Shown one piece after another: positions 29,409 to 45,032 of a stretch of DNA of 64,000 nt (position 1 is its first letter; the number at the start of each line of letters is the position of its first letter). Location of the stretch: NCBI RefSeq assembly GCF_030247195.1, contig NC_080671.1:72725412-72789411 (forward strand). Direction: 5' to 3'. A model generated the notes under the pieces. It ran no database searches. It saw only the letters and a program-made list of their open reading frames with translations, and had not been told where the DNA came from. Position numbers and translations under genes: made by a program. The stretch comes from Topomyia yanbarensis (taxonomy: Eukaryota > Arthropoda > Insecta > Diptera > Culicidae).

Positions 29409-29691
29409 TTGTAAAACATCTCTTCTTTTAAGAAAATTTCAATATAATCAAGTAAATAAATGATTATAATAAAGAAAACCCATCATTTCTTACTATTATT
29501 ATTCGAATGTTCACGCCTTCCGCGGTAAGCTTCTATCTGAACACTTTTCCAAATGTTATATCTTTCAATCCGTCAACGAACGAAGGGTGTCTTTCCAATG
29601 CGCGTACATTACCTCCACAGCTTCGAAATATTGATTAGTATCAAAAATAATTATAGGTCATAGATGCGTTTCATCTTCTGTTATTATTTAA

Positions 29692-30319
29692 CCCATTATT
29701 GCCCAACTTATTTTTCACGCGCATCACAAATTGAGTTTTCCGATCGGAAAAAAATAATGTGGTCATTCGAGTATAATTATTTCTGTACTTCAAGTAGCTG
29801 ATATAATAAGGAACAACCAGTGAAAATTTTAGATTGATCGATTAATTGGTTCTTGAGATATCGTGATCGCCGCGAATGAACTTTTCAACAAAATACAACT
29901 CCGAGATAATCGACTTTTACTGTCGGTGCAGCGAGCCAACGGTCTAGCGTATCAAACACTACGCGTCGCCTACTAGTAGTCGATGGGTAGCGGTCTTTGA
30001 ATAGCTGTAACTCAAGATGTAGTATTCCGATCTTAATGAAATGTTGAGAAAATTTTCCTCAGCGTATGTAGTTTCAGAATATCTAATTTACAAAAATTCG
30101 ATTTTTTTTCATCCTGACAAAAATGTGTAACCCCTTAAGGAAAAATTGATTGAAAACAAAACATAAACACCAGTTTAACCACGCTAACTTCTCTAAACGT
30201 ATTCTGCAAGAGTATATGAACAATATTAACTCATTTATAATGCCTGGTCTGTGTTATTGTTTTAGTAATAGGAGTTCTTCTTAGCACCTACTATATATAG
30301 TAGGTTGGGCAATAATGGG
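29692..30319 (-). mobile_element. TTAA-flanked MITE, family 1 copy B (piggyBac-like ends)
   Basis: 628 bp, inverted relative to the copy at 14927-15546 and clearly homologous along its whole length. Ends are CCCATTATTGCCCAAC and its inverse; TTAA flanks are at 29688-29691 and 30320-30323. The CCTACTATATATAGTAGG palindrome is near the right end here. No transposase frame. Confidence 0.8.
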
Positions 30320-30323
30320 TTAA

Positions 30324-32741
30324 TTAGAAAATATTTCTAAACATATTTATAGTACGATTTTTCAACATACTAAATAGTAAAACGCATAATGAATTTATGG
30401 ACGCAATCGGATATTGTACCCCAGAATGTATCGAATCAGCTAATTTCAGCGCCAGCTTGGTTTATGCAAAATTAATACGATAGGAAACACGCGTAATTGC
30501 AATAAATTCTTGCTTTTCTTGTTATTACATCAAACCTTTGACGAAAAATAGTTACCTACCAAGCTTGGCGCAATACACCACTATGATATTCTGAAAGATG
30601 ATGCAATTTCCTATAATATGCAACTAATGGCGTGCTTTTCGGATTGTTCCTTCCTTAGTAAAAGTTATGATGAATATTCAAGGTTATCTGTTAAGACGGT
30701 ATTCTTTATCATAAAATGCTGACATTTCCAAATTTTTAAATATTTCAAAATCCAAAGCTCATTTTCGTTGCATATTGAGGTAGCATGCATGAATTTTAAA
30801 GATATTGGGAATTAACTTGCGATGAATATGTTCTAAATTCAATTATGAGTTAGAAGTGTTAAATAAGATCGTAATTTGAAAATACCTCATGTCTAATCAG
30901 ATCTCAACATCCAAAAAATACTTAGAGATCTTCAAACACCACAATTTAAAAATTAAATTTCATATTTTTAATTTTGGCCAGCTTTGCATCACTGTACATT
31001 GTGGTGCGCCGCGCTTATAGTATCTCAGAAACAGCCGGAGATGGGTACCTTTCGGTTCCCAGAAACATACCAAGGAATATAATTTTCACCAAATACTTTC
31101 TGTGGCGTATTCTCAGGTACATATAGATTGAATTTAAACAAAGAAAAACAAATCGATTTTTTGTAACCGTGAGAGTAGAAGACCCTCTTAATAGTTTCCA
31201 GGGCCCGAGAGGTTTTAAGATGGCCCTGACTGCAACCGGGAGGTTCAACAAAGGCCCCGCAATAATACGGTAGAATTCGTCCACCAGGATATCCAACTAC
31301 CCAACTGCCTGCGCAATTTCGTCCAAGCGAAACGTATTTTGGCCAACTATCAAACGAAAGTTAAAAAATTGGAAACATGTTTTAGGACGATATATAAATG
31401 GCTCGATGTTGAAACAATAGCTGCTGAGGTTGACTAGTCCACAGCTTCGATGTGGGTGTGCAGGATTAATTTTTCATTCTTGTTTGCATCTAGCACAACT
31501 TTTTTTGATTACAGGTAATTTACAGCACTGCTCCCATCCCGTTTGCTACCCGAACTCGGTCTGCTCTGCACGGTCGACTGATAATATTTCTATTTGAAAC
31601 CTATCGTGAATTATCTTTTATGGACGGGGGCACGAAAATATTAACAGCAGTGTTCAGTATCATCATTCAAGCTTCAGTTTTCAATTTAATATCCATACAA
31701 AAAATCAAACCAACATAAACATATCATGCCACAACGAGTCCTGCCAAAATAAACACATAATTCGATTAAACAACAACTGAAAATGATAATGATGATTATG
31801 TTCGCTTCGCTCACCCCAAATCTGTCAAATGGACATTCAATCACCCAACTTACAAAGAACCCTAGCGGTGTTGATAGGTCGTTCAACCGCAACCCGGAAC
31901 TGGTTCTTTTCCTGTTGTCTCCGCCAGTCCAGCAGCTTTGGCTACATAAAAAGCCACAGTTACACAACACAAATGCACACACAGATACACATGTACAGGC
32001 ACAAACACGGTGGTCAAATTAGGACAAATTAGTAATGAGTAATGAAATTAGTTGCGTCCCTTGCCGTGATCTCCTGTGACAACCGGAATGACCGGAGATT
32101 CATTCGTACCGCTGATGGTGGCGCCCGGTTGATTTTTGCTCCGTCGGAATTTGTTATCCGTTCCGAATGCAGCCGGTGGCTAATTGGTTCCATTTAATCG
32201 ATTTGTTTCGTCAATAGACTGTGGTTCGCTATGCGGTTGATTTCTACACTGCTGCGTTGGTTTCGGGTGTTGGTGGGCGAAATATGGGTGGTGAATTGCA
32301 CCAAATCGAGTATGATATTGATAGTTATGCAGTTGATCAATAGTACCGGCCAATAAATAAGTCGAATTAGCAAATTTGCGGAAATATACTTTCTGCAAGG
32401 TGGGTAATGTGGTTCCATAATGTTTGGTCTTTGATTTAATGTGTGCTGATTGGGTGCCATCGACGTATGGACAATGGATATGTAGCGTAGATGGCGACCG
32501 GTTGGCTCACCACTGCCACAGTCATACGTCGCTGATCGGCGGTTCAAAGGGTTTGGGTATATGTCCGGGTACCGGAGTGTTTAATAATATGCATATGTTA
32601 GCATCAAAACTAGTGAATTGGTAAACAGTTTTGAACATCTAATTTGAATTAATGGATTTACTAATGATACGGAAATGCAGCCCGTAAGATTAAAATGACA
32701 TTTTATTGCTCTTAAAATATTCTAACATTCTTCGTGTTATC
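30324..32741. other. No gene recognised; quiet stretch from about 31.4 kb
   Basis: 30.3-31.4 kb is AT-rich and unrecognised. From about 31.5 kb composition is more balanced and no dispersed repeat is seen. The frames at 31686-32032 and 32180-32547 overlap on opposite strands and show no domain. The stretch may be intronic or intergenic single-copy DNA. Confidence 0.4.
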
Positions 32742-32980
32742 ATACACACATAGAAAAAAATCGTGTAAATTTACGGCATATACGAGCATTAAAAATGACA
32801 TAATTTTACGAATAGCGTAATTTTCCTGCTTATATAGATGATAAGTGTATGTAATTCTATGGCACAACGCAAGAAAAGTATACAAAAAACGGTAGGCGGC
32901 TGTATCTTGTCATTTCGTTTGTTAAAATTCGTCAAATTTGGAATAACGTCAACGATAAAATTAATATTTTTGGTGTGTAG
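32742..32980. mobile_element. Small MITE, family 2 copy A
   Basis: Left end TACACACATAGAAAAAAATC and inverse of right end CTACACACCAAAAATATTAA share the start. Interior words TTTACG, ATATACGAGCAT, AAAAATGACAT and AACGTCAACGATAAAATT also occur in the same order in the copies at 36.6 and 61.1 kb. Family length is about 240-320 bp. No coding potential. Confidence 0.6.
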
Positions 32981-35972
<2,992 letters not shown>

Positions 35973-36562
35973 CATTGGTATGGAGTTATATGAAAAATAA
36001 CGATTCAAAGTCCTAAAATATCCACAAATTGGATCCGGGAAAAAAGTCCCCCAATGTCCCCCGGAATTATCGATGGGGGATGCAAGCATAATGCATCTTC
36101 TAACTTATAGAGAAGATTTTAGTTGCCCGAATTTGTCCTAAACTGAGAACGCATCACTTTTAAAGTTTTAAAGGCAGTCTCAACTAGTCGACCAGAAAAG
36201 GATACTTCAGTACATGCTTCGGTTGAGTGCTTCATATTCCACAACGAAATGAGCGTGGACTACAATTTTTATTGAAAAGATAATTCATCTGACTACATTT
36301 TTGCTATTCAACATTACTGTGTAGCAATAAATTGTACTGAGTTGTATTTGAATTTCCAACTACCGTTAACACGATCAATGTAACCAAATATTTGAAATTT
36401 TTAAATAGCATTATTTGTAAATTCAAAAATGTTCATGCTTATAATAATGAGCCCCAGAATCGTCAAAAGCAGGTTTTGTGACTAAGAAATTTTTTTATGG
36501 CCACTCGTAATATAAAAAATGTATTTCAATACCAATTCTGCTAGTTTTAACTATTTCCTTTT

Positions 36563-36877
36563 CGTGATAAAAAATCGTGTACATTTACGTCTCCTGGCTC
36601 TGACATATACGAGCATCAAAAATGACTTACTTTTAAGTTTGATTTTAATTTTGCATGACGTTGAATTTCGTAAATCACGTAATTTTACTCCACATATAAC
36701 GTTTGTTCTGAATGGCAGTAAGTGTAATTTTCTGTCATTGCGCATGTAATGTATATCTTTCATGTAAAATTAAACGAAGCACGGTTATATTTCGTCATTT
36801 CGTGAATTACGGTTTGTTAAATTCTGTCATGCTTGCAATTACGTCAACGACAAAATTCATATTTTTTGGTATGTAGG
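36563..36877. mobile_element. Small MITE, family 2 copy B
   Basis: Shares with the copy at 61139-61459 (inverted there) the words ACATATACGAGCATC, AAAATGACTTA, TTTTAATTTTGCATGACGTT, AATCACGTAATTTTACTC, ACGTTTGTTCTGAATG and AATTACGTCAACGA. The left end is truncated or decayed; the right end is TTTTTTGGTATGTAG. Noncoding. Confidence 0.65.
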
Positions 36878-38734
36878 ATTCATTATACTATATCTCCGGA
36901 ACAAAAGTTCCAAATGAAACAACAATTAATCGCAAACTATAAATATGAAGAAGATATATTAGCATAGCAATAACCTGAAAGAGCGACATTTCTTTTAATT
37001 GGTCATTTCAACGTTGAAATAATCACTAAATAGCCTATGCACTTCAAACTACTTTCTATTTAATTCTATTTAATACATAAATTTAAATTATTATGTCTCT
37101 TTTGTGACATGCATTCTCTCTCCATTACTATTGGTTTGTGGGTTAGAAAGCACATGTTATCTGAGTTTTTCCTTTTTTTTTCGCTTTTTGAGTTTTTTGT
37201 GACACTTTGAAGCCAAAGTCCCATTTTCGCTAAAAAAAACAATTAACATTTTTTGTAAAAATAGTTGTAATAATAATTTTATCAAAAGGTCTAGTAGTTA
37301 CCCGGAGAATGATGTGAAGAAGAACTGTGAAAAATTTCGAAACGATTGGCCCAGTAGATTTTGAGTTATGATGCACACCGCATTTTTTCGAGGTGCCTTC
37401 GGAAATTCACTGTCTCTTGACCAATGAAAATTTAAGAAAATATTTTTCAAATACTGCATCATTATATGGAAAGTGAATGAATTGACTAAAACTCTCTGTG
37501 CCTCTTTTTTATTTTTTAAAAAAAAAATACCTTGAATACTTTACACCAAACCCCCTACCTCTCCCCCTCCTCCTCAGCCTTAAGGTTTTTAAACCTGGTT
37601 ACGTCCATTATGAGTTTCGTTCATTATTAACAACTCAAACAAGCCTTTCGCGAAAGAATATGAAACAAAAAATTTTTAGCCGCCTGTTTGTATGGAACCT
37701 TCCCAGAGTGCGATAGGAGCGAAGACCGTATACCAACAAAACTGGAAACCCAGTCCAGAATATGGAGACAGTAACAGCAAGCCCTCTTTCCGGTAAAGGT
37801 TGTAATTTATATGTCTACTTTTATATTGAACTCACTTTTTTCTATTTTGCCTATTTTACAATAGGAAAAACTTTTATTTCTCATTGACTTATGCGATTTG
37901 TGTTCAGTGTATAGCGATTCCGTAATTTCTTCTTAAAGAGAATTATGACAGTATGCTTTGACATATTTCTACTAGGTTATGCGAAATGTAGTACTTTTAA
38001 AGTCAAAGTGTGATTGGAGTACAAGAAAAGGCTTGTGGGTATACATTAGTTTAACAGAAATCCTCCAATTTCTCCTAAAAGTTAACAAAGTTGAACCTAA
38101 ATCTGAAAAAAATAGATTTTTTTCCAACATTTTTATATTAATTTTGAAACGGTCAATCAGGATTTTCAAATGACTAAATATCTTATCAAGTTTGTTTAAA
38201 TATAAATGTTTATATTTAAGCCAAATGTATCTTACAGGATATTGATGGAAAAGGAGGTTGGTTCAAGATTATACCAGCCATCCTCCAGAACGAGGAAAGA
38301 AATAAAAAAGAAGAAAATAATATAGTTTTGACAGAAAAAAAAACTATTCCTTTTTACTAGCACATTTGAAAGAGTCTCATTTTAATACAAATTTTGTCTG
38401 CTCTTCTATATACCTCCTTGATCATAAGATACCATTTGTACGTAAGAACCGGTGTAATCTGGAATTATGTTTTTCTGCTTTCAGGTGGGACTTTGTCAGC
38501 ACTCAGATTCCTTTGAATACACTGTTCGATTAAAGCAAACCATTTTTCGCATATGAAAATATTTTTTTGAAATTGACTTATTAACCAACCGGCCCCGCGT
38601 AAATTTAAAACTTTGGCAAAATTTTGATAACTTTCTCATACGATTTTAGATCCATTTTTTGTTCTCTACATAGTTGTAGACAATGAAATTGCCCATACGA
38701 TTTTCACTTTTAGCAATATTTGAATGTCTATAGA
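36878..38734. other. No gene recognised
   Basis: AT-rich noncoding stretch. Frames at 37498-37716 and 37972-38173 are short, lack domains and overlap on opposite strands. No repeat partner was noticed in the window. Confidence 0.4.
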
Positions 38735-39182
38735 CGAAATTCGCGGCAAATCGTATTCAGAGTTGGCAGCACCCTTTTAGATGTTAATGAAACTTTCTGT
38801 ACATGAGGACTTAATCGGAAAAAGCCACTTTGCATATTTTGACGTAGGACGTTGACGTCTTTGATTTCGATATGGGGGTGCACTTTGCAAATTCTACAAA
38901 AATGGTATTTAACGAAAAGTGGTCCAATTTTAAACGCATATAATTCAGCCATCTTACGATAAAATTTCAATTTTTTTGCTCATATCGCCCTGAAATACTT
39001 CTAAGAATAGATTCCAATAGATAAACCCAAAGATTTTTTTATATCATGACATTCAAACTTTAAATAATGTACAATCTAGTCAAAATATCGCGAAATTGCA
39101 CACGGAAGACAGCGCTTCTCAAGTCCGGCACGACAGATATGTGTACCAAGCGCGCTACGCTTCTATGAATGACGTCATCATC

Positions 39183-39230
39183 GACTATTTAAAGAACGGA
39201 ATTGGCCGGACAATCTCAGTTACCTGTTGA
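39183..39230 (+). promoter_or_regulatory. Candidate RNA polymerase II core promoter (TATA plus initiator)
   Basis: ACTATTTAAAG (TATA-like, at about 39183) is followed 30 bp later by TCTCAGTTAC, which contains the arthropod initiator TCAGTY (about 39215). Spacing is right for a core promoter. It lies in the ~980-bp segment absent from the shorter repeat copy, and in a less AT-rich island (about 39095-39280). It could be the promoter of an LTR or other retroelement remnant. No downstream reading frame supports a gene. Confidence 0.3.
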
Positions 39231-39888
39231 ACGGCAGGCATTTCCACTTCACGTGATTCATTTTCAATCAGCCTACCTTATTTTGATTCTGCTAATAGGT
39301 ACATACTACAATGCCTATTTATGAATGAATACATTGCCACTCGCAAAACCGTTGCAAAAACGCATCTAAGTCCATATATAAAATTGTTTTCGATTCTTGT
39401 ATATTTATAGTTTCGATACATGATTAAGAGCCTTCGCTTCTTTTGTATGCGTACTTTAGGAAAGTTACAATAATGGGCAAAATATATTTATAAACCTTGG
39501 TCTGTACATGAAATGTGTTATGTTATATTGTCTAAAATTTGTTTTTTTTTCATCGATCCTGGTTTATTACCACACACAATCGAAAAGTTTTTACAATTTT
39601 TAAAAGCTGATCTTGTGCTATAAAGATTTAGTTCGGTCACGGTTTTCTGTCTTCTTTCTTCAGATCTTTTCAAATAAGTTTAATCGGATTCGATCACCTA
39701 CTATAAATGAAATGACATGATAACCAAGACGGCTTGCACTAAGAAAATAAATATTTTATATTAAGTAGTATAGTCATACATCTGCAATTCGTGCAACCCC
39801 ATAGGGCTACCCATTGTAGTTTTGTTTTTTTCCAAAAATGATCTAGACTGTCTTTTGAAAAGGGCCAAACTTTTTTTACCATTTTTTT

Positions 39889-40047
39889 TATTTCGATTAT
39901 AGAGGTTTTAACCGTAAGGTCATTCGCCTCTTCGGGTTAGAAAAATCTCTTATGAAAAATTTCTAACCCTATGTGCGGGGTTGGGACTTGAACCCAAGTG
40001 CGCTGCGTACAAGGCAAGCGATTTACCAATACGCTACGCCCACCCCT
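39889..40047 (-). mobile_element. tRNA-derived SINE, copy 1
   Basis: Read on the minus strand: a tRNA-like head with A-box-like TAGCGTATTGGTAAATCG and B-box-like GGTTCAAGTCC, then a body with GGTTAGAAATTTTTCATAAG and GAGGCGAATGACCTT, then an A-rich tail. It is flanked by an imperfect duplication, TTTTACCATTTTTT on the left and TTTTACCAATTTTTT on the right. The match at 18780-18840 shows the site without the SINE. Transcription by RNA polymerase III from the internal A and B boxes is the known rule for such elements. Confidence 0.8.
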
Positions 40048-40494
40048 CTTTTACCAATTTTTTCAAATGGATATAGTCTAAAAATGACAAATCCTACAAA
40101 AAATATTGTAGGAGTGGTTTTCACAAAATTAGTCAAATTTTCGAATGAAAATATTGAAAAAACTCTTCATTGACTCCTACACTGAAAAAAATCGATTTTA
40201 AAAATTTAAAGTCGATTTACAAAAAAAAACCATTTTTGATTTGGATGAAATTTTGTTCCAAGATAGATAATTATGTTCTCTACCTACCGTCAAAAATTCA
40301 ATTTGGGCATTTTTAAGGAAACAAAGTTATTTGCAAAAACTTGTCCTTGTCCAAACTGAATTTTGTTTCAGTGTATTTTTATCGATAACTAAACCAATGA
40401 AAATCATAATCATCTCAGAATCCAATAAAACTCAGTCTGTGAGAAGATATTGTCTAATTTAGCAACTAAGCATATTTATATTAAGGGGTTAACT

Positions 40495-41180
40495 ACTTTT
40501 TCATTTTTTATGAAATCGAAATCGTTTTCCCAAATTTTTATAAAGATCCGAGAAATAGATCGAAAGTTTTAGCACTTCCAAGCGCGCTTCGTCTACTAAG
40601 AGCAGTGGTAATTTGAAATTTTAAACTCGATTATCTCGAAATGTCGTTTTACTAAAAATTGTTTTTCCGTGATCACGATTGCCGAAAAACTACTCAAACA
40701 ATTTTCTTATTTTTTTTTTCAATTGATCGTAATTAATTTTTCTCTTACTTTAACGATTTCTTTTTTATTCATAAATTTTTGTTTCATGGATATGAATTTT
40801 TAATGCAATTTTTGGAGCTTAAAACAGCGATTTTTTACTAAAAATATTCTCGAATACAGGAAAAAATTATTATTTATTCAACTAATCGTTAAGGTACGAG
40901 GAATATTCATATACTAATGGAATTTTTTGAGTTTGGGATTTTAGATGATCTATTGGTCTCCAATCGTGATCACCGCAAACTCTCAAATAAAAAGGGTTTC
41001 GGGGAAAAAGCCATAACTCCGCCAATTATCAATTTATTTTTATAAACTTATGCTTGTTTATTTAACTGAAAAATGTAATACCATAATATTATAAGTTTGA
41101 TGTAATGAAATCATTGCTTTACTCCTTTACGTAAATTCAAACTTTCTTTATATTTTTATCACTAAAAGGTATGTAACCCC
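40495..41180. mobile_element. TTAA-flanked MITE, family 3 (piggyBac-like ends)
   Basis: 686 bp between TTAA at 40491-40494 and TTAA at 41181-41184. The left end reads GGGGTTA and the right end TAACCCC. The interior segment TCGATTATCTCG..GT.GT.TTACT..AAA and GTGATCACGAT resembles the interior of MITE family 1, so the two families are probably related derivatives. No transposase frame. Confidence 0.6.
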
Positions 41181-41201
41181 TTAATCAATAATCCCATTGA
41201 A

Positions 41202-41382
41202 GGGGGTGGGCGTAGCGTATTGGTAAATCGATTGCCTTGTACGCAGCGCACCTGGGTTCAAGTCCCGACCCCGCACATAGGGTTAGAAATTTTTCATAAG
41301 AGATTCTTCTAACCTGAAGAGGCGAATGACCTTAAAGTTAAAACCTCTATAATCGAAATAAAAAAAAAAAAAAAAAAAAAAA
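41202..41382 (+). mobile_element. tRNA-derived SINE, copy 2, with poly(A) tail
   Basis: The best copy: head GGGGGTGGGCGTAGCGTATT, B box GGTTCAAGTCC, body as in the other copies, and a pure A tail of more than 20 bases after AATCGAAATA. It is flanked by a perfect 12-bp duplication AATCCCATTGAA (41190-41201 and 41383-41394). The intact tail and perfect duplication suggest the most recent of the three SINE insertions. Confidence 0.88.
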
Positions 41383-41394
41383 AATCCCATTGAA

Positions 41395-42344
41395 AAGAGT
41401 TTATGTCGTTAAACAAATATTCCATTATTCCTTTTTTATGTTCTTGTTTAGTGCTGAGGAAGAATCAAGGAAAAAAATAACCACCACAGCATTATGTATT
41501 AAATTTTACATAATTATTTATTTATTTATTTTTCTATATATTAGCTATATATAGCTTATATATAGCTTGCAAAGTTTATTTTATTTTTGTATTGTGCTGC
41601 TGCTGCATCAGACATAATATAAATTTTAGAAAAGTTTGTCAATTGTTTCATAAAATTTATCATTTTTGAGATGAGCATCCGAACTGCAGTCTTCCAGTCT
41701 TCCAGCCTTCCAGTCCTCTAATCTTCCAGTCTTCCAGTCTTCCAATCTTCCAATCTTCATTCAAGATAATTTAACAGTACCCGCGCAGCTGTCAAATTAG
41801 CAACGTCAGCTTAATAAGTTATGATAACACATTGATGATAATGATATAGTTTTTAGATTGGATGTTGGATTTGATATTTGGTAAAATTTTCTTGAATGAT
41901 TTAATTAAATATTGGAGAGTAGAATTAAATGTGGAAATAGCCAAAGCGTGAATATTTGAAGTAAGCGGAGTTAATGGAATACGGGAAGAAGGTGATAGTT
42001 TTTTCTGCATAGTTAAAAATCTGTGTGTATAGATATGTATAGTAGTTTAAGTTGGACTAGCTGGAGATAAAGGTGGCTGAATTGTACTTTTGAACGCGAA
42101 TTACCCATAAACATCGTAGGTTTCTATATCTTTAATAGTCAAGATAAATTTATGCATTGAATATTACGTGCAGATTGCATTAGGAGTTTTGGATTTGGCG
42201 GGAAGTTAAAACTTTAAAATGTAAGGTTAACTGAGTTCTTGTTCTCAAACATGTACTAGTCGATAAATTGCAGCTATGAGTGATTGTTAAAAATCCACTA
42301 CGAAGACGGTTTTGATCGACTCTTATCCGATACCCCCGCACGAG
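41395..42344. other. No gene; short minisatellite at 41691-41760
   Basis: AT-rich, with TTTA and TATAGCT(TA) short repeats near 41515-41570. At 41691-41760 an 8-bp unit (CTTCCAGT and variants CTTCCAAT) is repeated about eight times. The minus frame at 41819-42010 has no domain. Confidence 0.5.
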
Positions 42345-42742
<398 letters not shown>

Positions 42743-44561
42743 CGGGGACTGCAGGGACAGAAAGACAGGAGTTTAGGGGCTTACCGACGCTCACCCCCCA
42801 TCGGACCTACTGCGAGTTGAGGAGTCATGCTAGAATATAGTAAGGTAAGGTTGGGCTGTTATTTGCTCATACAATGTACCACAAAGAGTCGAATACACCG
42901 ATGAGAAATAGAGCAGCACAAATACACTGCGATGTGCAGAACGACCGCACAAAGAGAAACTTGAAAGCGAAAAACGAGAAAAATCTGTGAACTTTTTGTA
43001 GCTTTCGCTCACTGGCAAGCAGGTAGGAAGGCGAATCAAACTACAATTCAGATAAAGTTTGATCGGTAGAACGTTTTTAAAATGTTTTTTGGTTGCCTTC
43101 TCTGCTTCTGTGCGCGTGGTACAAAGATTCACTCTAAAGAGCATTTTTTATGTCTACTCTTTGAGGTGTGCAGCCATGGAGTAGAATGCACGTATGGGAG
43201 CAACACACATCGGAGTGAAGAGGTTTATTGTGAAAGAGAAGAGCGGCGGTTCGCATGACAAGTGCAAAGAGTGTTTTTTATTCGCTCTGAGGTGCATTAC
43301 ATCCCTGTTGGGCTCTATAAAAAGCAATATAAATCCGAAAGTGGCTCCGTCGAATAAGGATTTAATGGAAATTAATCTACGGACTGACAGCCACCCCATT
43401 TCACTACCCTAGTGAGGATGGGTGACATTTCTCCGTCCAGTTAAAACTTTGGTAGGTCTCCAAGTATGGTCGGAACCCGGCACCTTAGCTGGTAGGAAGT
43501 AGGCTCAGTTGAACATTCCTGACTAGCGTCGATCTGGCTCTGAACTCCATGAAGGACCGCGTCAATCCCCGCATACGACTTCACTGCTCGCAAAGGTAAC
43601 CATGGTAACAAAGGTATGGGGACGACTACTTACTACGGGCGTAGATAGTGGCTTGGAGTTGGGATTCAAAAAGCATGGAAGAAGACAAAAACAACGAAAA
43701 TAAAAAAAAAATTCTAACGGAGCAAGTGTGGTAAACCCGTTCGCCAAAGGTGCGCTAGCGAGGTCGTCGACCAAGGGCAACAGCAAATGCAACCGCAAAA
43801 GCAGCAGCAGCGAGAGCAACGCAGGGAAGCCATTCCGAGCACAAGCGGCGACAAACCAACTGGAGGCCAAGGAAAGCTAGGGTGTGCACGCCGAAACCAA
43901 GCATTATTCAAGAACACCAGCCTTCTGTGTTGCCTAAAGTGACGAAAGTGAGACAAAATATCTACTCTCTACGAATTAGTGAAAGGCAAGGGTAATGTGC
44001 ACGGACAGATCAGGGATACAGTGATTAACATCACATCAACCGTAGCAGCAGCTGAATGCAAACACATGACGCTACTGTAGAGAGTTGAAAGTGCCAAAAA
44101 GACACTGAAGACCAAGAAGACAGCTAAATCAGAAACCTATGAGACGCCGAAGAGTGACCGGCATTTTTGTTCTATGAAAAGAGTAATAGAAACCCAGGAG
44201 GGGAGGAGGAACCGAAAAAAACAGCCAACAAAGGGATAGTGAATAACGAACCTTAGAAGAGAGGAGAAAAAAAAACAGAAAGAGAAGGATGAAAAGAAGA
44301 AAAAGAAGGAAGAAGACCTTTGGCTGCACCAGGAGAGGTATAGAAGAGTCGCTCTAGTCGACAAAGCAAATGACCGTGTGACGTACGCTGCGATCCTCAA
44401 GAGGGTAAGAGAGGATACCAAGTTGAAGGAGCTGTGGGAGAACGTAATGTGAACCAGGCTGACGAACGATCCATTGATCGTGAACTCAATCTATCGGGAA
44501 CTCGTGGCAGAAGCGGTGAGAGGAGAAGATCAAGATCAAAGTCGAATTCTCGATGTGCTAG
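42743..44561 (+). mobile_element. R1-clade retrotransposon, 5' region and decayed ORF1
   Basis: Upstream part of the element whose zinc-knuckle and enzyme domains follow. The region has no intact frame. From about 43700 a plus-strand reading with stops gives Lys/Arg/Ala/Gln-rich low-complexity sequence (43735-43830 and 44215-44330), usual for ORF1 proteins before the zinc knuckles. Sequence near 43390-43560 is compatible with a 5' untranslated leader. The 5' boundary is not determinable; it lies somewhere between about 42743 and 43400. The minus-strand frames (43562-43956) are the complement of this GC-richer tract. Confidence 0.5.
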
Positions 44562-45032
44562 ATGCTATTGATCCATAGAGCCACAAAACAAACGGAGAGG
44601 TGTTTCAGGTGTCTGGGTTTCGGCCATTATGCAACAAATTGTAGACGTCCGGACAGATCTGATCTGTGCGGAAAATGTGGGGAAAAGGGATACATTACTA
44701 GAGATTGCACAAAGCAACCGAAGTTCTTGCTCTGCACAAAAAGGGCAGAAGGGGAACCACATGACGGAAGGCTTCTTATGTTCAAAGTACAAAAAGCACA
44801 GCACCAGTTGTGGCAGACAACAACAGAAACGATGTACGACGTTGCAATTATTGCAGAGCCGTATCGTATTGCTCCAGATAACGGTAACTGGGTGGTGGAT
44901 AATGCAGGGATGGCGGCAATCCAAGTGATGGGCGCTTTTTCTGTACAAGAGGTGGTTAATAGCACACACGAAGACTTCGTGATGGCCAGGATCAACGGCG
45001 TATTCGAATGTAGCTATGCTCCTTCCTCATGA
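44562..45032 (+). pseudogene. R1-clade retrotransposon: ORF1 zinc knuckles fused to endonuclease start
   Basis: A 156-codon frame. Residues 14-27 are a good CCHC knuckle (CFRCLGFGHYATNC). Residues 36-49 (CGKCGEKGYITRDC) are a second knuckle with His changed to Tyr, and a cysteine pair remnant follows. These bind element RNA in the ORF1 protein. From about residue 75 the frame runs directly into ORF2 sequence: LWQTTTETMYDVAIIAEPYR, then NGNWVVDNAGMAAIQ, the N-terminal APE-type endonuclease with the catalytic Glu in AEPYR. In intact R1 elements ORF1 and ORF2 are separate frames, so a deletion at about residue 70 has joined them. The frame ends early at CSYAPSS. Confidence 0.8.

Larger units (their letters stand above)
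38735..40310 (+). repeat. Dispersed repeat X, interrupted copy
   Basis: Homologous to 18640-19070 at 38735-38850 and again at 39830-40310. The middle ~980 bp (38851-39829) have no counterpart in the shorter copy, so either that copy is deleted or this one carries an insertion. A SINE interrupts the right part. No coding capacity. Confidence 0.6.

Noticed and set aside
31015..31440. Possible Tc1/mariner-type C-terminal fragment (FRP.ETYFGQLSNES-like and IKRKLKNW-like readings)
   Set aside because: The similarity needs two frames and is too short to separate from chance.
43562..43956. Minus-strand Leu-rich frames resembling a signal peptide protein
   Set aside because: They are the complement of the CAG/AAG-rich ORF1 low-complexity tract.
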